Positions 45,656 to 54,476 of a DNA stretch of 64,000 bases are shown here, one piece after another. How positions within the stretch are numbered: the first letter of the stretch is position 1; each line of letters starts with the position of its first letter. Both the position numbers and the translations under genes were made by a program. Origin of the DNA: Agrobacterium vitis (GTDB taxonomy: Bacteria > Pseudomonadota > Alphaproteobacteria > Rhizobiales > Rhizobiaceae); contig NZ_CP146243.1 of assembly GCF_037039395.1 (NCBI RefSeq), forward strand, positions 124,001-188,000, given 5' to 3'. The notes beneath the pieces are model-generated. The model saw only the letters and a program-made list of their open reading frames with translations, was not told the DNA's origin and did not search any database.

Positions 45656-46546
45656 CTACTCGCCTGTCTTCAGGGCATTCAGCCATTTGCTGAAAAGCTG
45701 ACACACGTCACGCCGCTCGCTTTTGGCGGGAATAACCAGATAGAATGCTTCCTGAGGATGGTACTCGGCTCCAAACAACGCCGCCAGCCTGCCTTCGCGC
45801 ACGAGGTCTCCGGTGTTTGATTCCCACCCCAGCATGACACCCTGACCGGAGAGCGCGGCCTGTGTGGCCTGCACATAATTGGTGAAATTGCGTCCCAGAG
45901 TCTTGTTGTCCGGTAGTCCTAAACGATCTAGATAATCTTTCCACGTCAGCCAAGTCGTGTCGGCGTTCACGACGTGAAGCAGTGTCGCATGGTTAAGATC
46001 GTCCAGCGACCTGATGCTATCCCGCAGGAGGGGGCTGAACACGGGCGTAACCTTCTCGTCGAAAAGCTTGACCGTGTGACCGTCGTTCCATCCGCCGGAA
46101 CCATAGCGAATGACGAGATCGACACCGGGAAGCACTTCGGCACTTCCTGCCGTCGTCAGCACATTCACCGCGATGTCGGGATGATCCGCATAGAAGCTGG
46201 CAAGGCGCGGCATCAGCCAATAGGTTGCCGTTCCGACAGTGCATGCGACCGTAACCGAGTTATCGGATGACAGATACAAAGCTCTGGCTCGTTCCATCGC
46301 GTCCGTTATCCTGCCAAGCCCTTCCGACACGCCAACCCTGAGGATTTCGCCAGCGGGTGTCAGTGTGATTGGCCGCGTCGTCCGATCGAAAAGCCTTACG
46401 CCAACGAAGTCTTCAAGTATTTTCAGGGCCTGACTCACCGCTGGCTGGGTGACATTCAGGTCATTGGCAGCGCGTTGAGTGCTTCCCGTACGGGTCACAG
46501 CCTCGAACACGGCGAACAATCGCAGCGGAGGTAGCAGTGGCATCAT
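45656..46546 (-). CDS. LysR-family regulator (GcvA-like)
   Basis: 296 residues: LPPLRLFAVFEAVTRTGSTQ, RAANDLNVTQPAVSQALKIL and FVGVRLFDRTTRPITLTPAG form the HTH; the rest is the effector domain (GSAEVLPGVDLVIRYGSGGW). It is divergent from the dioxygenase-aldolase pair and likely its regulator. Confidence 0.9.
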   Translation of the reverse strand: MMPLLPPLRLFAVFEAVTRTGSTQRAANDLNVTQPAVSQALKILEDFVGVRLFDRTTRPITLTPAGEILRVGVSEGLGRITDAMERARALYLSSDNSVTVACTVGTATYWLMPRLASFYADHPDIAVNVLTTAGSAEVLPGVDLVIRYGSGGWNDGHTVKLFDEKVTPVFSPLLRDSIRSLDDLNHATLLHVVNADTTWLTWKDYLDRLGLPDNKTLGRNFTNYVQATQAALSGQGVMLGWESNTGDLVREGRLAALFGAEYHPQEAFYLVIPAKSERRDVCQLFSKWLNALKTGE

Positions 46547-46562
46547 TTTTCTATAATCTCAC

Positions 46563-46578
46563 CTTATACTATCGTAAG
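46563..46578. promoter_or_regulatory. Candidate LysR operator
   Basis: CTTATACTATCGTAAG has dyad ends (CTTA/TAAG) and the T-N11-A form of LysR boxes. It sits 17 bases upstream of the lysR start, inside the ~100-bp divergent gap. Confidence 0.4.
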
Positions 46579-46648
46579 AATTTACAGCATTCCAAATAAG
46601 ATATTTGCCTCGTATCCTTGATGTCGAAGCCAGTCATGCCTCGAAAAG

Positions 46649-47812
46649 ATGTATAAGTCCGGGATGGTCGTCATGAACACACATTTTATGCCCGCCACTA
46701 TGGTTGAGCTAGGAGAGAACGGGCTTCGGTTCGTCCAGGACGACGGCAAGACCAGCTATTTCAATTATTATTGGCTTCGCGACAATTGTCCGACCTCGTT
46801 CGACACGGCAACGCGCGAGCGCCATTACGACATCTTTCACCTTGAAAACGCGCCGAAGCCGGAATCGGCTGCCGTGGAAGGCGATGCGCTGGTAGTGAAA
46901 TGGCAGGGCGAGAACCATACGTCGCGTTATCCAATTTCGATGCTTATGCGTTATGCCGATGGCAAACGTCGCGTTGATCCGGCCGACCTGCCGAGGAAGG
47001 CATGGTACAGCGACCACTATCCGACGATTGCGCGCTTCTCTCAGCCCGAGTTGGTCAAGGATCCTGCCAAGGTTGCCGAATGGATCAAGGCGATGATCAC
47101 CGATGGCCTGACGATTGTCACGGACATGCCGGACGGCAATGAAGGATTGACCGAGACGGTGCAGCTGATGGGGCATGTGCGTCCTACATTCTTCGGCGAC
47201 TATTTCGACGTCAAGACGCACATCAACCCCACGAACACAGCGTACACGGCCAAGGCTCTGGAACTGCACACCGATACGCCGGCGGAGGAATTCGCGCCAG
47301 GTATCCAGTTCCTCCATTGCCGGGCGAACTCTGTGCAGGGTGGTCTCAGCATCTATTCGGACGGCGTCGCGGTCGCCAATGATTTCCGCACGCTTGATCC
47401 GGAAGGATTCCGGCTGCTGTCGGAGACCGAGATTCCCTTCTATTGTGAGCATGACACGTACGATATGCGTTCGCGCCAGCGGGTGATCGAACTCGACCAG
47501 CATGGCGACGTTTCCGGCCTGACGATCAGCCAGCACATGGCCGACATGTTCGATTTGCCTCAGGAATTCCTCGATGATTATTATCCGGCGTTCTGCCGGT
47601 TTGGAAAAATGCTTCAGGACGACAAGTACATGATGCGCTTTCTGATGAAGGCGGGTGAATGCATGGTCTTCGACAATCACCGCATCGTTCATGGTCGTCT
47701 TGCCTATTCGGCTATCAGTGGCGACCGTTATCTGCGTGGATGTTATGCCGACCGTGCGGAAATGCGCTCCACCTATCGCGCCCTCGTCAGCGATGGGAGA
47801 TTCAAGTCATGA
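46649..47812 (+). CDS. Fe(II)/2-oxoglutarate dioxygenase, gamma-butyrobetaine hydroxylase-like
   Basis: Up to 387 residues. The N-terminal domain (LRFVQDDGKTSYFNYYWLRD, NCPTSF) is the DUF971-like part of butyrobetaine/trimethyllysine hydroxylases. The TauD-like core has ALELHTDTPAEEFAPGIQFL with the HxD iron ligands, and the distal His and Arg in FDNHRIVHGRLAY. Such enzymes hydroxylate a carbon next to a trimethylammonium chain. ATGs at 46664 and 46673 are alternative starts; no strong ribosome site separates them. It overlaps the aldolase gene by four bases. Confidence 0.85.
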   Translation: MYKSGMVVMNTHFMPATMVELGENGLRFVQDDGKTSYFNYYWLRDNCPTSFDTATRERHYDIFHLENAPKPESAAVEGDALVVKWQGENHTSRYPISMLMRYADGKRRVDPADLPRKAWYSDHYPTIARFSQPELVKDPAKVAEWIKAMITDGLTIVTDMPDGNEGLTETVQLMGHVRPTFFGDYFDVKTHINPTNTAYTAKALELHTDTPAEEFAPGIQFLHCRANSVQGGLSIYSDGVAVANDFRTLDPEGFRLLSETEIPFYCEHDTYDMRSRQRVIELDQHGDVSGLTISQHMADMFDLPQEFLDDYYPAFCRFGKMLQDDKYMMRFLMKAGECMVFDNHRIVHGRLAYSAISGDRYLRGCYADRAEMRSTYRALVSDGRFKS

Positions 47813-48573
47813 CTTTGGCAGCGCTTGAGAACGATATCACTGAACAGATCGAGATCGCTGCTCTGAGGAAGGACTTAGCCGCCGCTTTCCGCATTTGTCA
47901 CAGGTTCGGCTGGAGCGAATCCGTCGGCAACCACTTCAGCGCCGCCGCGTCCCCCAGCGGTCGAAGGTTCTTGCTCAATCCGCGCTGGCAGCATTTCGCC
48001 ACCATCAAGGCCAGCGATCTTCTGCTTCTGGACGCAGACGATCCGAACGTAATGCATGGTCCAAACGCGCCCGATCCGTCGGCCTGGACGGTCCATGGCA
48101 CGTTGCATCGCATGCTACCGGAGGCCCGCGTGGTCCTACACTGCCATTCGCCCTATGCGGTGGCGCTTTCATGCCTCAAGGATCCAACGATGATGCCGCT
48201 CGACAACAACACGGCGCGCTTTTTCGGAAGGATCGGCTATGACCTCGAGTTTGGAGGCATTGCCGATGCAGAAGAGGAGGGGGTTCGCCTTGCGCAGATG
48301 ATGAGGGGCAAGTCTGTCCTTGTCATGGGCAATCACGGCGTTTCCATTGCTGGTCCAACCGTGGCAGACTCTTTCGAGGATCTCTATTTCTTCGAGAAAG
48401 CCGCCCAGACAGTCATTTTGGCGCTTTCCTCCGGAAAGCCACTCGCGGTCCTGTCAGACGAAGTGGCCGAAGCAACAACGAAGGGATGGATTCCCTACCG
48501 GGGAATGGCCGAACGTCACTTCGACTATCTGAAGTCGGAATTGGACAAAAGCGACCCATGCTACAGGGAATGA
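47809..48573 (+). CDS. Class II aldolase/adducin-family protein
   Basis: 254 residues: AAFRICHRFGWSESVGNHFS at the start, then TVHGTLHRMLPEARVVLHCHSP holding the zinc-binding HxH and VLVMGNHGVSIAGPTVADSF with the third His. Family members are zinc-dependent retro-aldolases or dehydratases acting on hydroxylated substrates. Coupling (ATGA) with a hydroxylase suggests that the aldolase cleaves the carbon chain at the hydroxyl group just introduced (inference). Confidence 0.87.
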   Translation: MTLAALENDITEQIEIAALRKDLAAAFRICHRFGWSESVGNHFSAAASPSGRRFLLNPRWQHFATIKASDLLLLDADDPNVMHGPNAPDPSAWTVHGTLHRMLPEARVVLHCHSPYAVALSCLKDPTMMPLDNNTARFFGRIGYDLEFGGIADAEEEGVRLAQMMRGKSVLVMGNHGVSIAGPTVADSFEDLYFFEKAAQTVILALSSGKPLAVLSDEVAEATTKGWIPYRGMAERHFDYLKSELDKSDPCYRE

Positions 48574-48582
48574 CGGTGTTGT

Positions 48583-48867
48583 CACGTTAAGGTTCCCATG
48601 CCGAGAATGAGTTGAGGATCTCGGATTTTCAGGGGATGCAAGCCGCAATTTTCCATGCGTCGAAAGCTTCGAGGTGATGGTAGCGAATTGTTTGTGCGGC
48701 TCGGCGGCGGGATGGAACTGAAAAGCAATTGCGGGTAGCGGAGTGCATGGAGACGAACCGTTGCAATGCTCCCGGCGATCGGTGGCCCGGCATGGTTCGT
48801 TCCCTTTTCGAAACGGCAGGTGGTTGTTTTCGGCCCGATTGTTGAGGCCGCTGGTGTGAGTTCACGC
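48583..48867 (-). pseudogene. IS6-family transposase, 3' remnant with frameshift
   Basis: Leftward: SGLNNRAENNHLPFRK in one frame, then after one missing A in the AAAA run near 48812 RERTMPGHRSPGALQRFVSM, HSATRNCFSVPSRRRAAQTI and YHHLEAFDAWKIAA in the next. This is the C-terminal third of an IS6-family transposase, including the catalytic Glu. Its left edge has ACGTTAA; its right side is cut by the IS30 element. Confidence 0.8.
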
Positions 48868-49959
48868 TGAAGCGCGACCTGCGTGGCTTTCAAGCTAGCT
48901 GGCATGTCGCATCTGCGCGAGTAGTTTCTTGCGGAAGACCTCAGCCGGTGTTCGGTAGCCAAGGCATTTACGCGGCGTCTGATTGAGTTGATTGCAGATC
49001 TTGATCAGATCGGCATCGGCTACGGACAAGGGGTCGACGTCCCTGGAAAGCCATTTCCGCGCTCGCCTGTTGGTGTTTTCGACCGTTCCCTTCTGCCAGG
49101 GCGACTGAGGGTCACAAAACCATGTTTGCGTTCCTATGCCTGCCTGAAGGTACGGCCAGTCGGTGAACTCGGTGCCTCGGTCGAATGTCATCGATCGACG
49201 GGCGAGGCGAGGGAGGCTCTTCAGCGCCTGGATGATGCCATCCATGACCGGGCGAGACTGGCGATCATTGTTACGCAACAAGATCGTAAAGCGGCTCACC
49301 CGCTCAACGAGCGATGTCACATTGGCCTTGCCGAACTTCTTGCGGAACTGGATCAGATCGCATTCCCAATGCCCGAACTGCTTGCGGTCAGCAACGACAT
49401 CCGGCCGGTGCAGAATGTTGAGTTCCGGGCCAAACCTTTGACCATGCTTGCGTCTTGCATGTCGTGGTCGTCGCCTGGCCCGATGCTCCGGCAAGTGACG
49501 CCACAGTTTGATGGCATGACCATCAGCCGAGTATGCGAACTTGTAGATTGTCTCGTGGCTGACAAAGATCGGATGGTGTTCCAGTCGCATGCGACCGGCG
49601 ATCTGCTGGGGCGACCAGCCATGCATGATCCGGTCGATCACGGACTGCCTCACATTCGAGAAGCGCGCCAGCTTCCTCAGCTTGGCCCGCCGTTCGCACG
49701 CCATGTCATGCGCCGTGACGCAGTAATAGCCATTGAGGTCCGGGACCACCTCATCGATGAACGTATTCCGTTTGATTTCACGAAAGATCGTCGAGCGATG
49801 GCGACCGAGTGTCTCGGCGATCATCTCAATACTCTGGCCCGCCATACGCCAGCGAGCGATCTTACGGCGTTCGTCCAAGTCGATATGGGAGTAGGTGCGT
49901 TTCATTGCGCTTTCCTTGCAAGGGGTAAATCGTTGTTATCTATTGCAAGTCGCACTTCA
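48868..49959 (-). mobile_element. IS30-family insertion sequence
   Basis: About 1,092 bp. Imperfect terminal repeats: TGAAGCGCGACCTGC (48868-48882) and GCAAGTCGCACTTCA (49945-49959), whose complement TGAAGTGCGACTTGC matches 13 of 15 bases. One intact transposase. The left end abuts an IS6 remnant, whose other half is not present on the right, so DNA was lost after or during insertion. Confidence 0.8.
48895..49905 (-). CDS. IS30-family transposase
   Basis: 336 residues: N-terminal HTH (YSHIDLDERRKIARWRMAGQ, AETLGRHRSTIFREIKRN) and a DDE core with D in GHWECDLIQF, D in TFDRGTEFTDW and E in SPWQKGTVENTNRRARKW; ends LGYRTPAEVFRKKL. Complete. Confidence 0.93.
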   Translation of the reverse strand: MKRTYSHIDLDERRKIARWRMAGQSIEMIAETLGRHRSTIFREIKRNTFIDEVVPDLNGYYCVTAHDMACERRAKLRKLARFSNVRQSVIDRIMHGWSPQQIAGRMRLEHHPIFVSHETIYKFAYSADGHAIKLWRHLPEHRARRRPRHARRKHGQRFGPELNILHRPDVVADRKQFGHWECDLIQFRKKFGKANVTSLVERVSRFTILLRNNDRQSRPVMDGIIQALKSLPRLARRSMTFDRGTEFTDWPYLQAGIGTQTWFCDPQSPWQKGTVENTNRRARKWLSRDVDPLSVADADLIKICNQLNQTPRKCLGYRTPAEVFRKKLLAQMRHAS

Positions 49960-50104
49960 TCCTTGAACCCACCTGGCTACATCGCAAATATTGATAAGCA
50001 TAATTATGGAACTTATTTTGGCGCTTATTATGGGAGTATGTGCAATGGGAATCTCCGTAGCGATCGCCGAACACAAAACAACCTTCGCATGCATCCGGGA
50101 ACTA

Positions 50105-50944
50105 TCACTCTGATACCAGATCCGCCCCAAACCACTTCAAGCTTAGCGCTTTCAGCGTGCCGTCAACCTTTAGAGATTTGATCGCAGCGTTGAGTTGCCC
50201 AGTTAGTTCCTTGTCCTGCTTTCGCAATCCGATCCCGACACCGGGCCCAAACACACCACCAGAAATTTGTGGGCCATAAAGGGTCATTGCGTCGCCCTCT
50301 TTAGTTTCCAGAAAACTCTTCCAGACCGAGTAATCCGCCAATCCCGCATCGATCCGCCCGGCAATCAGGTCAAGATTGAGGCTATCCTGCTTATCATAGG
50401 TGCGGACATCGACGGCCTCCCCCAGATAGTCGCGGACAAAGGCTTCGGCATTTGTAGAGCCCTGGACCCCTATGATTTTCCCTTGAAGATTGGCCTCCAG
50501 GACCTTCAAAGACTGGCTATCTTTCACTCCCATGGATGAGAGTGAAAGACGTGCCGTGCCGTCCATCTCTGGAAGCTTAAGCGCCTTTGCGACGACAAAA
50601 TAGTTGGAGGTAAGGGCATAAGGCTCCGAAAACCCGATGACGGCTTTTCGCTTATCAGTGATCGACATGCCGGCCATGATTGCATCGACTTTGCCAACCG
50701 TCAGCGCGGGAATGATGCCGTCCCATGCTTGTGTGACAAACTCGCATCTGAGTTTGGCGCGCTCGCAGATCGCCTTGCCGGCATCGACATCAAATCCTAT
50801 GGCATTTCCGGATGGATCAACTGCGTTCCAGGGCGGAAACGCGCCTTCGGTAGCAATCTTGATCAGTCGCGGTTCAACAGCCACAGCCGGTCCGACGATC
50901 GCAAAGATAGAAAGCAATATGAGTGGCAATCTAAATATATTCAT
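50105..50944 (-). CDS. ABC importer substrate-binding protein, octopine/HisJ-like
   Basis: 279 residues with a signal peptide (MNIFRLPLILLSIFAIVGPA) and the family 3 pattern IKIATEGAFPPWNAVDPSGN, GFDVDAGKAICERAKLRCEF, WDGIIPALTVGKVDAIMAGM, ITDKRKAVIGFSEPY. It resembles opine, Lys/Arg/Orn or His binding proteins. Last gene of a five-gene leftward operon, 23 bases after the racemase-like gene. Confidence 0.9.
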   Translation of the reverse strand: MNIFRLPLILLSIFAIVGPAVAVEPRLIKIATEGAFPPWNAVDPSGNAIGFDVDAGKAICERAKLRCEFVTQAWDGIIPALTVGKVDAIMAGMSITDKRKAVIGFSEPYALTSNYFVVAKALKLPEMDGTARLSLSSMGVKDSQSLKVLEANLQGKIIGVQGSTNAEAFVRDYLGEAVDVRTYDKQDSLNLDLIAGRIDAGLADYSVWKSFLETKEGDAMTLYGPQISGGVFGPGVGIGLRKQDKELTGQLNAAIKSLKVDGTLKALSLKWFGADLVSE

Positions 50945-50967
50945 TGTTTGTTCCCTTTTTTGTCGGT

Positions 50968-52125
50968 TCAGAGATAGCGTCGAGGGACGTGGTCCCGTAG
51001 ATCGGCATAGAGGCCGACAGCATCTGTGCCCCAGATGGCGCAGACTTCGTCGTGAGTGATCATCTCCGGTCCCTGTCGACCGAGAAGGATGACCTCGTCT
51101 CCCGTTCTGGCGTTCGGGATACCGGTCAGATCAATGCGAATATGTTCAAGATGCGCCGGCGCCAACAGCCGAGCGCGCCTGCCTTGAACCAGACCAACAG
51201 CGCCTTCCGGAATATGCCGGGGCAAACCGTCTCCCCAGCCCATACCAATAACGCCGAGGGTCATATCTGTCTTGTAACCTGGGATTTCCGGCACTGGCCC
51301 AAGGGATGGGTCGAGGCGCTTGACACAAACGAGGCTCGTGGAAATAGCTTTAAGGGCCGGACGCAACTCGACTGCGCGCGCGAGCGTTGAAGAGCCGCCG
51401 ATCCCCACGAACAGCGCTCCTGGATCAACGGCGTCGAAGTCCATGTCAGGATGGTTCAAGACACCGTCAGTACTTGACATCATCACAACCGGCGGACGGA
51501 TTCCCAGATTATCAAGATCAGTGATAATGCCGACCAAGCGTTCATGTTGCGCGTCGGCGTCGGTGGGTTGCACCGTCGGGAGCTCACTCATGTGAGCGTA
51601 GATACCCTCAACTCGGACAGTGGGATCTGCCATTGCCACGGCGACCAGCTTCCTGGCACCCGCAGGTGTGACCCCGGCCCGAAAAAACCCGAGATCCAGT
51701 TTGATGAACACTCGCAAGGTGTTGACGACAGCAGACCATTGTTGGAGTTCATCGAGGCTCGATACACTGACGATGAGATCAAGGCTTTCCACCATGGCGG
51801 CCCCCACAGGTGTGACGCCGGGATATAGAAGGATCGGGTTCGAGACCCCCGCGCGCCGGATGGCTAAAGCATCCAGCAAGGAGGCAACTGCGAAGCCATC
51901 AATGTTCTCACAGGCTAGGGCCGAAGCGACCGGACCGGCGCCACAGCCATAGGCATTGCGTTTCAGGCAGGCAAAAACCTTGACATGGGCGGACAAATGT
52001 CCGCGCAGCTGACGATAATTATGCCGGATTGCGCCGAGATCAATATCATACCAGCTGCCGCGCAAAGCGGCCTCGCTCACCCCATAAAGTGGATCATTCG
52101 ATGCAGGGAACATGCGACCGCTCAT
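50968..52125 (-). CDS. Alanine racemase-like PLP enzyme with altered catalytic residues
   Basis: 385 residues, fold type III. The PLP Lys is Lys55 in ACLKRNAYGCG, and LDLGFFRAG keeps the Arg (149) of the usual KIDTGMHRLG motif. However, the Tyr of GYGDGYPR, the second catalytic base of alanine racemases, is Trp297 (GMGWGDGLPR), and the Arg that contacts the pyridine nitrogen in the RPGxxLYG motif is Asp234 (AVDPGALFVG). The enzyme is therefore probably not a normal alanine racemase; another racemase, epimerase or decarboxylase reaction is possible. Its start overlaps the permease stop (ATGA), tying it to an amino acid/opine importer. Confidence 0.82.
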   Translation of the reverse strand: MSGRMFPASNDPLYGVSEAALRGSWYDIDLGAIRHNYRQLRGHLSAHVKVFACLKRNAYGCGAGPVASALACENIDGFAVASLLDALAIRRAGVSNPILLYPGVTPVGAAMVESLDLIVSVSSLDELQQWSAVVNTLRVFIKLDLGFFRAGVTPAGARKLVAVAMADPTVRVEGIYAHMSELPTVQPTDADAQHERLVGIITDLDNLGIRPPVVMMSSTDGVLNHPDMDFDAVDPGALFVGIGGSSTLARAVELRPALKAISTSLVCVKRLDPSLGPVPEIPGYKTDMTLGVIGMGWGDGLPRHIPEGAVGLVQGRRARLLAPAHLEHIRIDLTGIPNARTGDEVILLGRQGPEMITHDEVCAIWGTDAVGLYADLRDHVPRRYL

Positions 52126-52880
52126 TGTGACGCCCTTTCTTTCGTCGAGAGTGGGGGTGTAACGTTGGTCAGTGCTTTGTATTCATTCACCTCAGAACTA
52201 CGCTTTTCCTGGTTGGCCAGATGTCGCTCCAGGCAAGCAAAGATATGAACAAGAACCAGGGTCAGTCCAAGGTAGACTAGGGCCGCCGACACAAAGACTT
52301 CGTATGGCGAAAAGGTTTGGGCGACGAGCTTTCGGGCCGTTCCGGTCAACTCCATGAGCGTGATCGTGCTGGCGAGAGAACTTGCCTTCAGCATCAGAAC
52401 GACCTCATTTCCATAAGCGGGGAAGGATAGACGCAAGGCATTGGGAAAAATGATCCGCCTCATGCGCAACAGGGCCGGCATGCCGAGCGCCTTTGCCGCT
52501 TCCACTTCTCCTTTCGGAACAGCACGAATTCCACCCGCCAAGATTTCGGTCGCGTAGGCCGCGTGGTTGAGTGAAAAGGCGATAAGGGCGCAGCCATAGG
52601 GGTCGCGCAAGACAATCCAGGCCGGGCTCGCTCGAAGCCAGCCGATCTGGCTCGCACCATAGTAAATCAGGAAAAGCTGGACCAGCAGTGGCGTGCCCCG
52701 AAACAGGAAAGTGTAGAACTGAACGGGCGCGGAGACGACCAATGACGGAGATGCACGCAGTAAGGACAAGGGCACCGCAATCAGAAATCCGGCCACAACG
52801 GCCGTGACCGTCAATTCTGCTGTCAGCAATGCGCCACCAAGCAGATGCGGCAGAACCTCAAGGATGAGAGTGATGTTCAT
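52122..52880 (-). CDS. ABC importer permease, HisM/OccM-type
   Basis: 252 residues, His/Glu/Gln/Arg/opine permease family. TFLFRGTPLLVQLFLIYYG, the EAA loop EAAKALGMPALLRMRRIIFP and LKASSLASTITLMELTGTAR are typical. A hydrophilic tail of ~30 residues follows the last span. Starts 9 bases after the partner permease. Confidence 0.9.
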   Translation of the reverse strand: MNITLILEVLPHLLGGALLTAELTVTAVVAGFLIAVPLSLLRASPSLVVSAPVQFYTFLFRGTPLLVQLFLIYYGASQIGWLRASPAWIVLRDPYGCALIAFSLNHAAYATEILAGGIRAVPKGEVEAAKALGMPALLRMRRIIFPNALRLSFPAYGNEVVLMLKASSLASTITLMELTGTARKLVAQTFSPYEVFVSAALVYLGLTLVLVHIFACLERHLANQEKRSSEVNEYKALTNVTPPLSTKERASQ

Positions 52881-52889
52881 GATGATTTC

Positions 52890-53576
52890 CTATCGGTCCA
52901 GACCACGGCTTGCTCGCCGCTCGAGCAGCGTCAAAACCACCAAAGATACTGAGGTGAACAGCAGATAGAGGCAGGCGGCAACCAGATAGAACCTGAGAGG
53001 ATCGTGGGTCACTCCAGCCGCGACACCAGTCTTGCGCATGAGATCTTCCAGCCCGACCACGGAAATGAGAGCCGTGTCCTTGAGCAAGGTGAGCCAGAGA
53101 TTGCCAAGACCCGGCAAGGCGTAGCGCCACATCTGCGGCAGGACGATCAAATGCCAGAGAGCAAAGCGAGACAGTCCAAGGGCGCAAGCGGCCTCGATTT
53201 GTCCCCGTGGCACTGCCAGGATTGCGGCCCTGAAGACTTCAGTCGCATAGGCACCGAACACGATGGTCAGGGCAAACACGCCGGCTGCAAACGCATTGAC
53301 CTCGACATAGCGCCCGAACATCGCCGTCAGGGCAACAGTTCCCCCGAAATACAAGATGAGAATGATCAGGAGTTCCGGAATGCCCCTGATGATTGTCGTG
53401 TAGGCTTGCGCCAGACGACGAAGCAGCGGCAAGCGGCTGCACTTTGCTGCTGCCCCGGACAGGCCGACAAAGATCCCCACAGGGAGGGTTGTTAATGCTG
53501 TCTGAAGCGTCGTGGCGGCACCTGCCGCGATTTGCGCTCCAAACCCTTGCAGGCCAAGCTCTTGCAGAGATATCAT
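52890..53576 (-). CDS. ABC importer permease, HisQ/OccQ-type
   Basis: 228 residues: TTIIRGIPELLIILILYFGG, EAACALGLSRFALWHLIVLP (EAA loop), LLKDTALISVVGLEDLMRKT. Forms the heterodimeric channel with the HisM-type subunit. Overlaps the ATPase stop by four bases. Confidence 0.9.
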   Translation of the reverse strand: MISLQELGLQGFGAQIAAGAATTLQTALTTLPVGIFVGLSGAAAKCSRLPLLRRLAQAYTTIIRGIPELLIILILYFGGTVALTAMFGRYVEVNAFAAGVFALTIVFGAYATEVFRAAILAVPRGQIEAACALGLSRFALWHLIVLPQMWRYALPGLGNLWLTLLKDTALISVVGLEDLMRKTGVAAGVTHDPLRFYLVAACLYLLFTSVSLVVLTLLERRASRGLDR

Positions 53577-54382
53577 CGGGTGGTCCTCCCGAACTGCGCG
53601 GATAGGAATTGGCGCAACCGCGGCGACACCGGTCGTTCGAATATGGCTTCAGGCGCCCCTTCCTCTTCGATCCGCCCCTGATGGAGGAAGAGAATGCGGT
53701 TGGAGACCTGACGCGCAAACGCGAGTTCATGGGTGACGATCAGCATGGTTCGCCCTTCATCGGCAAGCAACCGAATGACATTCAGAACCTCGCCAACCAG
53801 TTCGGGATCGAGAGCCGATGTCGGCTCGTCGAACAGGAGAATGTCGGGCTCCATCGCCAACGCCCGGGCGATGGCGACCCGCTGCTGTTGACCACCGGAC
53901 AGATGCACAGGATAGGCATGGCGCTTATCCGCCAGGCCAACTTTCGACAGGAGGTCTTCAGCCCGAGCACATGCCATTTCTTTCGGGATCTTGCGCACGT
54001 AAACCGGCGCCTCGATCAGGTTTTCAAGAACTGTCTTATGAGACCAGAGATTGAAGGTCTGGAACACCATACCAAGGCCGGCACGCAGGACATTGATTTC
54101 CGACTGGGCAGCCCGTCCCCGGCGCAGGTGAATATGCTGGCCGCCAATCCAGATGTCGCCACTGCTCGGTTCCTCGAGAAAATTGAGGCATCTGAGCAAG
54201 GTGCTTTTTCCTGATCCGCTGGATCCAAGGATTGAAATCACCTCACCGCGCGAAGCACTCAACGAGATCCCCTTTAGCACCTCGAGCGGACCGAACTGCT
54301 TTTTCAGATCCTTGACGCGCAATGCTGTCTGATCAGAGGGATGTGGCAGTTGCAGACGGGATGAAACGGCTTCGAATTCCAT
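53573..54382 (-). CDS. ABC importer ATPase, HisP/OccP-type
   Basis: 269 residues: Walker A GSSGSGKS, Q-loop FQTFNLWSHKTVLENLIEAP, signature LSGGQQQR, Walker B ILLFDEPTSALDPE, THELAFA. First gene of the operon; AAGGATGTCATC before the ATG. The AraC gene just upstream points the same way, 94 bases away. Confidence 0.93.
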   Translation of the reverse strand: MEFEAVSSRLQLPHPSDQTALRVKDLKKQFGPLEVLKGISLSASRGEVISILGSSGSGKSTLLRCLNFLEEPSSGDIWIGGQHIHLRRGRAAQSEINVLRAGLGMVFQTFNLWSHKTVLENLIEAPVYVRKIPKEMACARAEDLLSKVGLADKRHAYPVHLSGGQQQRVAIARALAMEPDILLFDEPTSALDPELVGEVLNVIRLLADEGRTMLIVTHELAFARQVSNRILFLHQGRIEEEGAPEAIFERPVSPRLRQFLSAQFGRTTR

Positions 54383-54476
54383 GATGACATCCTTGCGAAA
54401 GATATCACCATGATTGCCCGCTCATTTGCGTGGCGCTTGCAGGAAATTGATCTGGCAACGGGATCTGATCAGGAAA

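Noticed and set aside
46709..47692. 327-codon leftward ORF
   Set aside because: Shadow of the dioxygenase gene; rich in Arg/His/Val with no recognisable domain.
48988..50181. 397-codon rightward ORF
   Set aside because: Antisense to the IS30 transposase with intact DDE motifs; runs on into the intergenic region by chance.
50968..52125. Naming the gene alr
   Set aside because: The catalytic Tyr and the pyridine-contacting Arg appear replaced, so a firm alanine racemase name is not supported.
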